DNA from: Bacillota bacterium
GTDB lineage: Bacteria > Bacillota > Clostridia > Peptostreptococcales > Anaerovoracaceae
Assembly (NCBI GenBank): GCA_025361765.1
Contig: JANYJS010000043.1
Location: 1 to 42,850 of the forward strand
DNA: 42,850 bases
Reading direction: 5' to 3'
Below, piece after piece: positions 35,216-42,850 of the stretch. A program made the translations under genes and the position numbers. Position 1 is the first letter of the stretch; every line of letters begins with the position of its first letter. Below the pieces are notes generated by a model. The model saw only the letters and a program-made list of their open reading frames with translations, did not search any database and was not told the DNA's origin.

Positions 35216-35963
35216 GATGAAGCTCGCCTCCCTTTGGTTTTTTTAATGTCAGATATATTTCCCCGAGGCTAGTGTGCTGCCTCACACTGACCGTATTGAG
35301 CCTGATCAGCTCAAGCACCGAAACAAAGGTCAGCACGATGTCGTATTTATCCTGATTATCAGCAATAAGATCGTGAAACGCGATGCCGGATTTGGCCTTA
35401 AAAAGCCCTCTGATCTCAATCATCCTATCCTCGACGCTCATGCGATCCTGTTCAATCTTTTCGTATCTCTTGTGGATATCTTCAATCTTCTTCTTCTTTT
35501 GGATAAAAAGGTTGAAGGCCTTGACGAACTGAGACAAATCCAAATCGATAAATTCATCAGGTTCCTTTGTATATTGACTAAGGTCCTCTTGAGGCTTGCT
35601 ATAAATCTTTAACCCAAGTTCTTCAAGCTGTTCCAAATTTTCGGCCGCAGTCTTGAATTTTTTATATTCCAATATTTTTTGGACAAGCTCTGCCCGAGGA
35701 TCTTCATATGCGCTTTCATCACCATCAATTTTAGGCCTGGGCAGGAGCATTTTTGATTTGATTTCAATCAAAGTTGCCGCAAGAACCATGAACTCGCTGG
35801 CCAGCTCTATATTGTAGTCCTGAAGAAGCGAAAGATAGTTTAGGTATTGGCTTGTTATTTCAGATACCTTGATATCGTAGATGTTCATTTCTGCATTCTC
35901 TATAAGGTATACGAGGAGGTCAAAAGGACCCTCGAAAATATCAAGTTTGACTTTATATGCCAT
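35205..35963 (-). CDS. scpA: segregation and condensation protein ScpA
   Basis: 252-residue kleisin of the SMC condensin. The N-terminal FEGPFDLLVYLIENAEMNIYD segment and the EFMVLAATLIEIKSKMLLP helix contact the SMC neck; the C-terminal winged helix (RLNTVSVRQHTSLGEIYL) contacts the other SMC cap. The ATG follows GAGGTGAGA. Its start codon region lies within the first unit of a tandem duplication that extends upstream. First gene of scpA-scpB-rluB. Confidence 0.94.
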   Translation of the reverse strand: MAYKVKLDIFEGPFDLLVYLIENAEMNIYDIKVSEITSQYLNYLSLLQDYNIELASEFMVLAATLIEIKSKMLLPRPKIDGDESAYEDPRAELVQKILEYKKFKTAAENLEQLEELGLKIYSKPQEDLSQYTKEPDEFIDLDLSQFVKAFNLFIQKKKKIEDIHKRYEKIEQDRMSVEDRMIEIRGLFKAKSGIAFHDLIADNQDKYDIVLTFVSVLELIRLNTVSVRQHTSLGEIYLTLKKPKGGELHHDE

Positions 35964-36053
35964 TTCTCACCTCATAGGTCAAAATAAATGTGCAATTTCT
36001 CTACAAAGGGCAAAATGAATTCGCCATTTCTCTACATAGTTCAAATTGAATTC
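35959..36053. repeat. three imperfect ~31-33-bp repeats including the scpA start codon
   Basis: Copies begin at 35959, 35992 and 36023, each with GCMATTTCTC followed by a TCAAAxTGAAT-like block. Copy 1 contains the scpA ATG (35961-35963) and ribosome site; copy 3 preserves GCCATTTCTC exactly. So the translation start region has been copied upstream. Confidence 0.8.
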
Positions 36054-36078
36054 TAGTTTTTATGAATAAGCAAACCAA

Positions 36079-36097
36079 CAATTTGATGTGCAAATTG
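36079..36097. repeat. CAATTTG-N5-CAAATTG palindrome
   Basis: A perfect 7-bp dyad with a 5-nt centre (ATGTG), 116 bp upstream of scpA and just below the putative promoter. The same arms and spacing recur at 24899-24917 between kamC and kamD, with a different centre (CAGAG). It could be an operator or a short stem-loop in the leader. Confidence 0.6.
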
Positions 36098-36113
36098 GGG
36101 GCGGGCTATTAGC

Positions 36114-36122
36114 AGTATAGCA
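36114..36122 (-). promoter_or_regulatory. possible extended -10 promoter of scpA-scpB-rluB
   Basis: The minus strand reads TGCTATACT, an extended -10 (TGn plus TATACT at 36114-36119). No good -35 is visible 17 bp upstream. It would give a leader of about 140 nt containing the palindrome and the tandem repeats. Confidence 0.4.
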
Positions 36123-36153
36123 TAAAGTCCGTTTCAGGTGTACCCGGTATTTT

Positions 36154-36216
36154 GCCCTTCACGATCTTAACCTTTAGCCCTTCACGATCTTAACCTTTAG
36201 CCCTTCATGATTTTAG
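36154..36216. repeat. 23-bp tandem repeat across the 3' end of mtnA
   Basis: Two identical 23-bp units (36154-36176, 36177-36199) and a third partial copy from 36200 that encodes the last MtnA residues. The mtnA TAA (36197-36199) is the edge of the middle unit. The start of each unit reads GCCCTTCAYGATYTTA on the plus strand. Confidence 0.92.
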
Positions 36217-37267
36217 CCAGACTTTCAGTGTATGGCGGATAAGCGATTCCCCGTTCTGTGATAATTGCGGTGATGTATTCGGCGTCCGTCACATCGAAGG
36301 CCGGATTGTAGGTTTTGACGCCAGCCGGAGCCATATCTTTTGCATACCACATCCTGTAGATTTCAGATCCGTCCCGAAGCTCGATGTGGATATCTTCTCC
36401 AGTCTTGGTGACAAGGTCGATGGTCGATACCGGCGCATGAACATAAACAGGAATACCATAATTTTTTGCTAATATGGCCACGCCGCTGGTTCCAATCTTG
36501 TTGGCCGTATCTCCGTTGGCCGCCACTCTGTCGCAACCCACAACGACAGCGTTGATCCAGCCGTTTTTCATGACAATAGAAGCCATATTATCGCAAATAA
36601 GCGTTACATTAACTCCGAAGCGTGAAAGCTCCCAGGTGGTTAATCTGGCCCCCTGAAGAAGTGGCCTGGTTTCATCGGCAAAGACTTTAAAATCATAACC
36701 TCTTTCTTGCCCAAGATAAATAGCGGCCAACGCGGTTCCATATTTTGATGTCGCTATGGTCCCTGCGTTGCAGTGGGTCAGAATTCCCATACCCGGTTTT
36801 AAAAGGCTCAGGGCATTTTCGCCGATTTGTCTGCAGACCCTTTCGTCCTCTTGTCTAATTTCTTCAGCTTCTTTTAGCATGGCACTTTTTATTTGATCTA
36901 TTGTCAAATTGCTGGAGTTTTTAATGCGGCTTTGCATTCTGTCTAAAGCCCAGGACAAATTGACGGCGGTGGGTCTTGAGCTGGCCAAATATGTCTTGAC
37001 TTGTTGATACTCAGCCATAAACGCCTCAAAATTTATCGTTTTACTGTCTCTCATGGCGATATAGGAACCATACGCAGCAGCCACGCCAATAGCTGGTGCC
37101 CCTCTGACTCTGAGTTTATAGATAGCCTCAAATACCTGCTCCTTGGTATTGATTTCAATATAAACCGTTTCGCAGGGAAGGAGGGTTTGGTCCAGGATCA
37201 TCATCTGCCCGTTTTCATATTTGACCGGGGCTATTTCCAGATGATTGGCACTAGAACGGTCAGTCAT
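36197..37267 (-). CDS. mtnA: S-methyl-5-thioribose-1-phosphate isomerase
   Basis: 356-residue enzyme that isomerises methylthioribose-1-phosphate to methylthioribulose-1-phosphate in methionine or 5'-deoxynucleoside salvage. It belongs to the eIF2B-like fold; RVRGAPAIGVAAAYG near 53, HCNAGTIATSKYGTAL near 165 and the catalytic aspartate in GCDRVAANGDTANKIGT near 245 are conserved. AAGGAG precedes the ATG. No other methionine-salvage gene is next to it, so it stands alone between the purine operon and scpA. A role in the 5-deoxyadenosine salvage pathway, useful for radical SAM and B12 enzymes such as KamA, is possible but not shown. Confidence 0.92.
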   Translation of the reverse strand: MTDRSSANHLEIAPVKYENGQMMILDQTLLPCETVYIEINTKEQVFEAIYKLRVRGAPAIGVAAAYGSYIAMRDSKTINFEAFMAEYQQVKTYLASSRPTAVNLSWALDRMQSRIKNSSNLTIDQIKSAMLKEAEEIRQEDERVCRQIGENALSLLKPGMGILTHCNAGTIATSKYGTALAAIYLGQERGYDFKVFADETRPLLQGARLTTWELSRFGVNVTLICDNMASIVMKNGWINAVVVGCDRVAANGDTANKIGTSGVAILAKNYGIPVYVHAPVSTIDLVTKTGEDIHIELRDGSEIYRMWYAKDMAPAGVKTYNPAFDVTDAEYITAIITERGIAYPPYTESLAKIMKG

Positions 37268-37337
37268 TGCTGTAATCTCCTTAATCTAATAAATAACCGC
37301 AAACTGTGAAAATAAATGAAGCCATCACAAAAAGATG

Positions 37338-37367
37338 ATAAATAGAGCCGGCAAACTTAACCGGCTC
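37338..37367 (-). terminator. terminator of the pur operon
   Basis: 7-bp stem GAGCCGG (37345-37351) and CCGGCTC (37361-37367) with a 9-nt loop, about 30 bp past the purD stop. The minus strand continues TATTTATCATCTTTTT, a broken T-run. Confidence 0.7.
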
Positions 37368-37396
37368 ACATTAAAGCGCCTATTTGCTTCATGCGT

Positions 37397-38740
37397 TTAT
37401 TCTACTATAATTCCGATGTCTTTTCTATATTGTACGCCATTAAAAGTGATTTTATCAATAGCTTGGTATACTTTCGCACTCGCCTCCTCAGAAGTCTTTG
37501 CCCGGGCGCAGACGCCTAGAACTCTACCGCCAGCTGTAACTACCGAGCTTCTGGAAGGCGGCGAGCATTTTGCGGCAGCCAGCGAGAAGTTTCCAACAGC
37601 CTCTGGTCCGGCTATTTTCGTCTCCGGATCATCCTCCGCAAACTGCGTGCCAGCGTGAAATATAAGAATTTCCTCTGGCATGGCGTCAAGACCAGTGATT
37701 ATGTCACCTTTGCTGTACTCTCCCGGATAGCCTCCAGCGGCCAGAACCACGCAGATCGTTCTGTCTTCACTCCACTTGATCTGTTGATCCGCCAGTCGTC
37801 CATCGACAACAGACTCCATGATATCTAGAAGGTCAGTGTCAAGTCTCATCAAAACAGACTGAGTCTCCGGATCGCCGAATCTCACGTTGAACTCAATGAC
37901 TTTTGGGCCATCTTTTCCAATCATAAGTCCAACAAACAAAACGCCTTTGAAATCAAGACCATCAGCCATAAAGCCGGCAAGCGTGGGATTAAGAATCAGA
38001 TTTCTGATTGTATTCTCAAGTTCTTCATTAAAAATCAGACTTGGTGAATAGGCCCCCATGCCGCCTGTATTAGGCCCTTTATCTCCGTCATATATTTTCT
38101 TGTAATCCTGTGCTGAGGCCATTGGCACTATGGTTTTTCCATCTACAAAGCATAATACCGATGCTTCTATGCCTGTAAGAAATTCTTCGATGACCAGCTT
38201 GTCACCGGCGCTGCCAAATACCTTATCGCTCATCAGTTCTTTGATTGCGGACAAAGCAGCAGCTTGATCCTCCGCTATGATTACACCTTTTCCGGCTGCC
38301 AGCCCGTCGGCTTTGATTACCATGGGCCAGCCATAAATGCCTATGGCCAAGATAGCTTCTTTAATATCAGTAAATTCCTGATATCTTGCAGTAGGAATGC
38401 AGTGACGGTCCAAAAATTGTTTTGTAAAGGCCTTGCTGGCTTCCAGCTGAGCACATTTTTTATTTGGTCCAAAGACGCGAATACCCAGCTTTTCAAATTC
38501 ATCAACAATCCCAGCTGCGAGAGGGCCTTCAGGGCCAATGACAGCGAAATCAATCGCAGATTCTTTTGCAAAGGCACACAGGCCGGCAATGTCATCAGCT
38601 TGAATTGGGACGCAATCAGCAATTGATGAAATGCCCGCATTTCCAGGCGAGCAGTAAATTCGCTCTACCCTTGGGCTCTGTGCTAATTTCCATGCTATAG
38701 CGTGTTCCCGGCCGCCGCCGCCTACGATTAATAATTTCAT
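37397..38740 (-). CDS. purD: phosphoribosylamine-glycine ligase
   Basis: 447-residue ATP-grasp enzyme that joins glycine to phosphoribosylamine in de novo purine synthesis. The N-terminal GGGGREHAIAWKL, the ATP-grasp segments MVIKADGLAAGKGV and LVIEEFLTGIEAS, and EFNVRFGDPETQ near 289 are diagnostic. It is slightly longer than the usual ~425 residues. Its ATG shares one base with the purH stop (TGATG). Last gene of the operon. Confidence 0.95.
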   Translation of the reverse strand: MKLLIVGGGGREHAIAWKLAQSPRVERIYCSPGNAGISSIADCVPIQADDIAGLCAFAKESAIDFAVIGPEGPLAAGIVDEFEKLGIRVFGPNKKCAQLEASKAFTKQFLDRHCIPTARYQEFTDIKEAILAIGIYGWPMVIKADGLAAGKGVIIAEDQAAALSAIKELMSDKVFGSAGDKLVIEEFLTGIEASVLCFVDGKTIVPMASAQDYKKIYDGDKGPNTGGMGAYSPSLIFNEELENTIRNLILNPTLAGFMADGLDFKGVLFVGLMIGKDGPKVIEFNVRFGDPETQSVLMRLDTDLLDIMESVVDGRLADQQIKWSEDRTICVVLAAGGYPGEYSKGDIITGLDAMPEEILIFHAGTQFAEDDPETKIAGPEAVGNFSLAAAKCSPPSRSSVVTAGGRVLGVCARAKTSEEASAKVYQAIDKITFNGVQYRKDIGIIVE

Positions 38741-40275
38741 CAGTGTTTAAAATGGCGCATGCCAGTAAAGACCATAGCGATGCCCATTTCGTTGGCTTTG
38801 TTGATTGAGGCATCGTCGTTCACGGAGCCACCCGGCTGTATGATGGCGCTGATACCTGCCTGGGCGGCGGCGGCGACGCAGTCGTCGAAGGGGAAAAAGG
38901 CATCCGAGGCCAGCACGGCTCCTCTGGTTTCGTCCGTGGCCTGCCGGATGGCGTTTTCCACGGCCCAGATGCGGTTGACCTGTCCTGGGCCGACGCCCAG
39001 AGTTCTCCCATCCTTCGCTATGACAATCCCATTAGATTTAATGTGTTTTACAACTTTCAATGCAAAATCCATGTCCTGCATTTCCCTTTCAGTGGGTATT
39101 CTGCTTGTAACCACAGTCATGTCCTCTTCTTTGTAAATACTTTGATCCGAATCCTGAATCAAAAGACCGCCAGATACTTTTTTAATGTCGATTGCCCCTG
39201 TTTCAGCTTTATCAGAAATGTGGGGATGCATGAATAATCTGAGATTTTTTTTCTCCTTTAAAATAGCAAGCGCCTCATCCGTAAAACTCGGTGCAATGAT
39301 CACTTCAATAAAAATATCCTTGATGACATTTGCCGTCCGCTCATCAATCTCTCGATTAGCCGCGAGGATTCCGCCGAAAATTGAAATCGGATCTGCCTTA
39401 TATGCTTTTAAATACGCATCGTAAACATCATATCCCACACCAACGCCGCAGGGTGTAGCGTGCTTGACAGCCACCACTGCCGGTTCCGTGAATTCTTTAA
39501 GAGTTTCCAGCGCCCCGTTGGTATCGTTGATATTATTGAAAGAAAGCTCCTTGCCGTGAATTTGTATCGCATTGACCAAATCACTCTTGCTTGGTTTGAT
39601 TTCTTTATAATAGGCGGCCTTCTGGTGGGGATTTTCTCCATATCTCAGATCCTGGATTTTTTCAAAAGTCAAAGTGAGATTATCCGGAAGTTCGGCTGCT
39701 ATTTCTTTTCTCAAATATTCCGCAATCATAGCATCATAGGCGGCGGTGTGCTGGAAAACTTTTAAAGCCAGTCGATATTTTGTATAATAGGAAACCTTGC
39801 CGTATTCCTTCAATTCTTCGAGAACCTTGCCGTAGTCACCAGGTTCGCAAATGACAATAACATCCTTGTGATTTTTTGCTGCGGATCTCAGCATCGTTGG
39901 TCCGCCAATATCGATGTTTTCGATAGCCTCTTCAAGCTGGGTATCAGATCTTAGGATAGTCTTCTTAAATGGGTAAAGGTTGATGACAACCAAATCGATG
40001 GGTTTGATATGGAGTTCCCGGAGTTGATCCATATGATCCTTCTTGCTGCGCATAGCCAAAATACCACCATGAACAGCCGGATGAAGTGTTTTGACCCTGC
40101 CATCCAAACATTCAGGAAATCCAGTTATCTCGGATATACCCGTTACCTTTATTCCAGCGTCAGATAGTGCAATTGCAGTACCTCCCGTGGAAATAATTTC
40201 GACGTCCATATCACAAAGTGCTTCTGCAAACTCAATAATTCCCGTCTTATCTGATACGCTGATCAATGCTCTCAT
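38740..40275 (-). CDS. purH: bifunctional AICAR formyltransferase / IMP cyclohydrolase
   Basis: 511-residue enzyme for the last two steps of IMP synthesis. The N-terminal cyclohydrolase (MGS-like) domain covers about 1-150 ([38 protein letters not shown]). The formyltransferase domain follows with [14 protein letters not shown] near 211 and KHATPCGVG near 268. The C-terminal stretch encoded by 38821-39000 is markedly GC-rich compared with the rest but keeps the reading frame and family motifs ([19 protein letters not shown]). AGGAGG precedes the ATG. Confidence 0.96.
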   Translation of the reverse strand: MRALISVSDKTGIIEFAEALCDMDVEIISTGGTAIALSDAGIKVTGISEITGFPECLDGRVKTLHPAVHGGILAMRSKKDHMDQLRELHIKPIDLVVINLYPFKKTILRSDTQLEEAIENIDIGGPTMLRSAAKNHKDVIVICEPGDYGKVLEELKEYGKVSYYTKYRLALKVFQHTAAYDAMIAEYLRKEIAAELPDNLTLTFEKIQDLRYGENPHQKAAYYKEIKPSKSDLVNAIQIHGKELSFNNINDTNGALETLKEFTEPAVVAVKHATPCGVGVGYDVYDAYLKAYKADPISIFGGILAANREIDERTANVIKDIFIEVIIAPSFTDEALAILKEKKNLRLFMHPHISDKAETGAIDIKKVSGGLLIQDSDQSIYKEEDMTVVTSRIPTEREMQDMDFALKVVKHIKSNGIVIAKDGRTLGVGPGQVNRIWAVENAIRQATDETRGAVLASDAFFPFDDCVAAAAQAGISAIIQPGGSVNDDASINKANEMGIAMVFTGMRHFKH

Positions 40276-40301
40276 TTGTATTTCCTCCCGTCAGTTATTT
40301 T

Positions 40302-40362
40302 CTTATATAAGATTCTGATTTATTTTATTTATTTGCTTATATAAGATTCTGATTTATTTTTT
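40302..40362. repeat. 34-bp-spaced tandem repeat at the purN 3' end
   Basis: About 25 identical bases begin at 40302 and again at 40336 (CTTATATAAGATTCTGATTT in both). The second copy encodes the last residues and stop codon of purN; the first lies in the gap before purH. Confidence 0.92.
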
Positions 40363-40945
40363 TGCAAAGGAGCCTCACTGCCTCTGGCAGTAAACGATGC
40401 TCCACTTCCAGTACCCTTGCTGAAAGCGTATTAACAGTATCGGTTTTTAGAACCGGCACCTCTTTCTGAAGAATGATTTCTCCCGTATCGATGCCTTCAT
40501 CAACGAAATGAACCGTTGCGCCTGATATTGGGGCCTGACACGCCAGCACAGCCTCATGAACTTTTTGGCCATAAAAGCCTAGACCGCAGAATTTTGGTAT
40601 GAGGGATGGATGGATATTAATGATTCTATGACGATATCGCTTAATGATTTCCGGCGGCAGTATGCTCATGTAGCCGGCTAAAACGACGAGCCCTGTCTGC
40701 GTCCTGCTCAAGGCTTCAATGAGTGCCGCTGTTCTTTTTTCTTCATCGTGGAAATTGTCTTTGCCAATATGAATTCCTATAGCGCCAATTTTTGAAGCTC
40801 TGGTAAGAGCAAAAGCCTCTTTGCGGCTGGAAATGACCTGGACAATCCTGCCTTGATCGATATAACCGCTGTCAATGCCATCGATTATAGCCTGAAGATT
40901 GGTTCCCCCGCCGGATACCATCACAGTGATGTTTACTTTTGACAT
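40337..40945 (-). CDS. purN: phosphoribosylglycinamide formyltransferase
   Basis: 202-residue enzyme transferring a formyl group from 10-formyl-THF to GAR. The N-terminal [14 protein letters not shown] binds phosphate; the catalytic Asn/His are in INIHPSLIP and the Asp in GIDTGEII. The segment after HPSLIP reads KFCGLGFYG rather than the more usual KYxGxxxH, a mild difference. The ATG overlaps the purM end by 13 nt. Confidence 0.95.
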   Translation of the reverse strand: MSKVNITVMVSGGGTNLQAIIDGIDSGYIDQGRIVQVISSRKEAFALTRASKIGAIGIHIGKDNFHDEEKRTAALIEALSRTQTGLVVLAGYMSILPPEIIKRYRHRIINIHPSLIPKFCGLGFYGQKVHEAVLACQAPISGATVHFVDEGIDTGEIILQKEVPVLKTDTVNTLSARVLEVEHRLLPEAVRLLCKKINQNLI

Positions 40946-41967
40946 AAGCTTACGCCATCGCCCTTGACAATTTTTCCAATAATAGCCGCCTTTTCTCCTA
41001 TATTTGACAACTTGGAAATTACTTTGAAGGCTTCTGCTTCATCAACAATCATAATCATGCCAATTCCCATATTAAAAGTGGCATACATCTCGTCCTTTTC
41101 AATTTCTCCACATTTCTGAATGTAGCTGAAAATCGGCGGTATGTGCCAGGAACCAAGCGCTATTTCTACCCCAAGTCCTATGGGAATGATTCGGGGTATA
41201 TTTTCGAAAAACCCGCCACCGGTGATATGCACAATGCCTTTAACTGGAAGGCTTGATACTGCTTCACATTCTTTGGCATATATTTTAGTGGGCGTCAAGA
41301 GTGCTTCCCCAAGAGTCATATTCAATTCTGGTATGTCATCTCCTACGCGAAGCTCCATCTGCTCTAAAAAAAGCTTCCTCACAAGTGAATAGCCATTGCT
41401 GTGAAGACCAGTAGAATGAAGGCCGATTAGAAGGTCTCCTTCAGTTATTTTTGATCCATCTATAATTTTGTCCCTATCCACTACGCCTACGGCAAAACCA
41501 GCCATATCGTATTCTCCATCGCTATAAAATCCAGGCATTTCTGCTGTCTCTCCTCCGACAAGAGCACAGCCGGCACGGACGCAGCCACCTGCTATCCCTT
41601 TCACGATGTCTGCAATTTTTTCCGCTTCAACCTTGCCCGTAGCGATGTAATCCAGAAAAAACAGGGGTTTGGCACCCTGGCACAGAATATCGTTGACGCA
41701 CATGGCCACGCAATCCTGTCCAACGGTGTCGTGCCTGTCCATGAGAAAAGCGATTTTCAGTTTGGTGCCAACCCCGTCCGTGCCAGACACCAAAACCGGC
41801 TCCTTAATCTCTGTTAAGTCCAATTTAAACAGACTGCCAAAGCCGCCGAGACCATTTAAGACATTGGCGTTGAAGGTCTTTTGCACATGACCCTTCATGA
41901 GTTTCACGGCCTTTTCGCCTTCCTTGGTATCAACTCCTGCATCTTTATACGTTAATTTTTCACTCAT
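40933..41967 (-). CDS. purM: phosphoribosylformylglycinamidine cyclo-ligase
   Basis: 344-residue AIR synthetase. [15 protein letters not shown] at the N-terminus, [15 protein letters not shown] near 61, [17 protein letters not shown] near 92 and [11 protein letters not shown] near 139 are diagnostic. I use the ATG at 41967 (MSEKL), eight bases after AAAGG; a TTG two codons earlier is less likely. It lies 118 bp after purF and overlaps purN. Confidence 0.95.
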   Translation of the reverse strand: MSEKLTYKDAGVDTKEGEKAVKLMKGHVQKTFNANVLNGLGGFGSLFKLDLTEIKEPVLVSGTDGVGTKLKIAFLMDRHDTVGQDCVAMCVNDILCQGAKPLFFLDYIATGKVEAEKIADIVKGIAGGCVRAGCALVGGETAEMPGFYSDGEYDMAGFAVGVVDRDKIIDGSKITEGDLLIGLHSTGLHSNGYSLVRKLFLEQMELRVGDDIPELNMTLGEALLTPTKIYAKECEAVSSLPVKGIVHITGGGFFENIPRIIPIGLGVEIALGSWHIPPIFSYIQKCGEIEKDEMYATFNMGIGMIMIVDEAEAFKVISKLSNIGEKAAIIGKIVKGDGVSLCQK

Positions 41968-42019
41968 CTTCAAACCTTTCCGCGTATTCGCTACTCTTTT
42001 TACTTGAGCAGCCTTGGCC

Positions 42020-42090
42020 TCAGCAACTCCTATTTTCAGCCATCAGTCTCTCTCAGCAACTCCTATTTTCAGCCATCAGTCTCTCTCAGC
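42020..42090. repeat. two perfect 33-bp tandem repeats abutting the purF stop codon
   Basis: Units 42020-42052 and 42053-42085 are identical by eye. The next five bases (TCAGC, 42086-42090) repeat the start of the unit and contain the purF stop. So each unit carries a copy of the purF stop region. Confidence 0.95.
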
Positions 42091-42850
42091 TTACGGCCTT
42101 TTCAAACATAAATTTATCTCCAGTTCCAGAGACTTCCATAGGGTACTCCCCATTAAAGCAGGCTACACAGATATTGCTTCCGCCAAGCTCTATGGCTTCC
42201 CACAAACCCTCAATACTGAGATAGCCGAGGCTATCCGCCCCGAGCATGCGCTTTATTTCCTTGACCGAATGATTAGCCGCGACCAGATTTTTTCTGCTGG
42301 GTGTATCAATGCCAAAATGGCAGGAATGGATGACCGGCGGCGAGCTGATTCTGACATGAACTTCTTTGGCTCCTGCTTCCTTAAGCATCTTGACGATTTT
42401 TCCGCTGGTCGTTCCTCTGACTATAGAGTCATCAATCATAACAATTCTTTTCCCTCTGACATTGTCTTTTAAGACGTTAAGTTTCATCTTAACACTCAAT
42501 TCGCGCATGCGCTGATCAGGCTGAATGAAGGTTCTACCTACGTATCTGTTTTTAATCAGCCCTTCCCCAAAAGGAATCCCAGAAGCTTCTGCATAACCAA
42601 TAGCTGCAACCGTCCCGGAATCAGGTACGGCGATCACCATATCCGCCTCTACTGGCTGCTCCTTGGCGAGTATCCTGCCCGCGTTGCTTCTAGCCATATA
42701 AACACTTTTACAATCGATATCACTGTCAGGCCTAGCCAAGTAGACATATTCGAACGCACAAATAGCTTTGCCCTTGCATCCACCATTTGGAATGCTCCTA
42801 AGTTTCCCATCTTCAATCATCACCATCTCGCCCGGCGAAACATCACGAAC
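42086..42850 (-). CDS. purF: amidophosphoribosyltransferase, C-terminal part (5' end outside window)
   Basis: 255 codons open to the window edge; no real start is present, so the ATG at 42826 is internal. This is the C-terminal PRTase half: VIAVPDSGTVAAIGYAEASGIP and the PRPP loop IVMIDDSIVRGTTSGKIV are clear, and GLIKNRYVGRTFIQP is characteristic. HSCHFGIDTPSRKNLVA and SNICVACFNGEYP provide the Fe-S-type cysteines found in Bacillus-type PurF. First step committed to purine synthesis, forming phosphoribosylamine. Confidence 0.95.
   Translation of the reverse strand, partial: VRDVSPGEMVMIEDGKLRSIPNGGCKGKAICAFEYVYLARPDSDIDCKSVYMARSNAGRILAKEQPVEADMVIAVPDSGTVAAIGYAEASGIPFGEGLIKNRYVGRTFIQPDQRMRELSVKMKLNVLKDNVRGKRIVMIDDSIVRGTTSGKIVKMLKEAGAKEVHVRISSPPVIHSCHFGIDTPSRKNLVAANHSVKEIKRMLGADSLGYLSIEGLWEAIELGGSNICVACFNGEYPMEVSGTGDKFMFEKAVS

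Noticed and set aside
38759-39136. 125-residue plus-strand ORF opposite purH, and a 63-residue out-of-frame minus-strand ORF (38820-39011)
   Set aside because: Both arise from the GC-rich stretch, which lacks stop codons by chance; PurH coding explains the region.

Overview
The window looks like a chromosomal segment of a strictly anaerobic, amino-acid-fermenting member of the Clostridia (low-GC Firmicute). The support is a lysine-fermentation gene set, a tungsten-type aldehyde:ferredoxin oxidoreductase module, sigma-54 activators, an SLH-domain surface protein, strong AGGAGG ribosome sites and an ScpAB/RluB cluster. I cannot name the genus. Almost all genes are on the minus strand; only a truncated transporter at the left edge and kal are on plus. 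I saw no tRNA, rRNA, CRISPR array, prophage or insertion sequence.

Layout. 1-164: end of a membrane transporter. 260-3076: aorB - aor - moaD-like - rubredoxin, an aldehyde oxidation and electron-transfer unit. 3222-6603: a GabT-type aminotransferase preceded by a PAS-containing sigma-54 activator. 6795-10019: a large SLH surface protein with four C-terminal repeats. 10177-13881: beta-CASP nuclease, uridine kinase and a Na+-coupled NSS transporter, with overlapping ends. 14060-20853: a complete phosphate regulon (phoP-phoR, then pstS-pstC-pstA-pstB-phoU) with a four-repeat Pho box. 21189-32980: lysine fermentation genes. 33020-35963: scpA-scpB-rluB and a YtqB/MnmM-type methyltransferase. 36197-37267: mtnA. 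37397-42850: purF-purM-purN-purH-purD.

The lysine region holds kamA (lysine 2,3-aminomutase), kamD/kamE (beta-lysine 5,6-aminomutase), kamB/kamC (its reactivase), kdd (3,5-diaminohexanoate dehydrogenase), kal (3-aminobutyryl-CoA ammonia-lyase) and atoD/atoA (CoA-transferase). The keto-acid cleavage gene kce is absent from the window. Upstream of kdd, and divergent from kal, is a 691-residue sigma-54 activator whose first ~345 residues are homologous to Kdd itself but have lost the glycine-rich nucleotide-binding loop. It looks like a pathway enzyme converted into a sensor. Good -24/-12 promoters lie in front of both kdd and kal, and both share a 19-bp motif (17 of 19 positions identical) in the same orientation relative to the promoter. 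I regard this fusion and its matching sites as the most interesting system in the window.

A second recurring signal is structural. At least nine gene boundaries carry short tandem duplications (about 17-84 bp per unit), several of which copy the last codons and stop codon, or the start codon region, of the adjacent gene. There is also a sharp ~180-bp GC island (about 68% GC by hand count, flanks 35-48%) inside purH.
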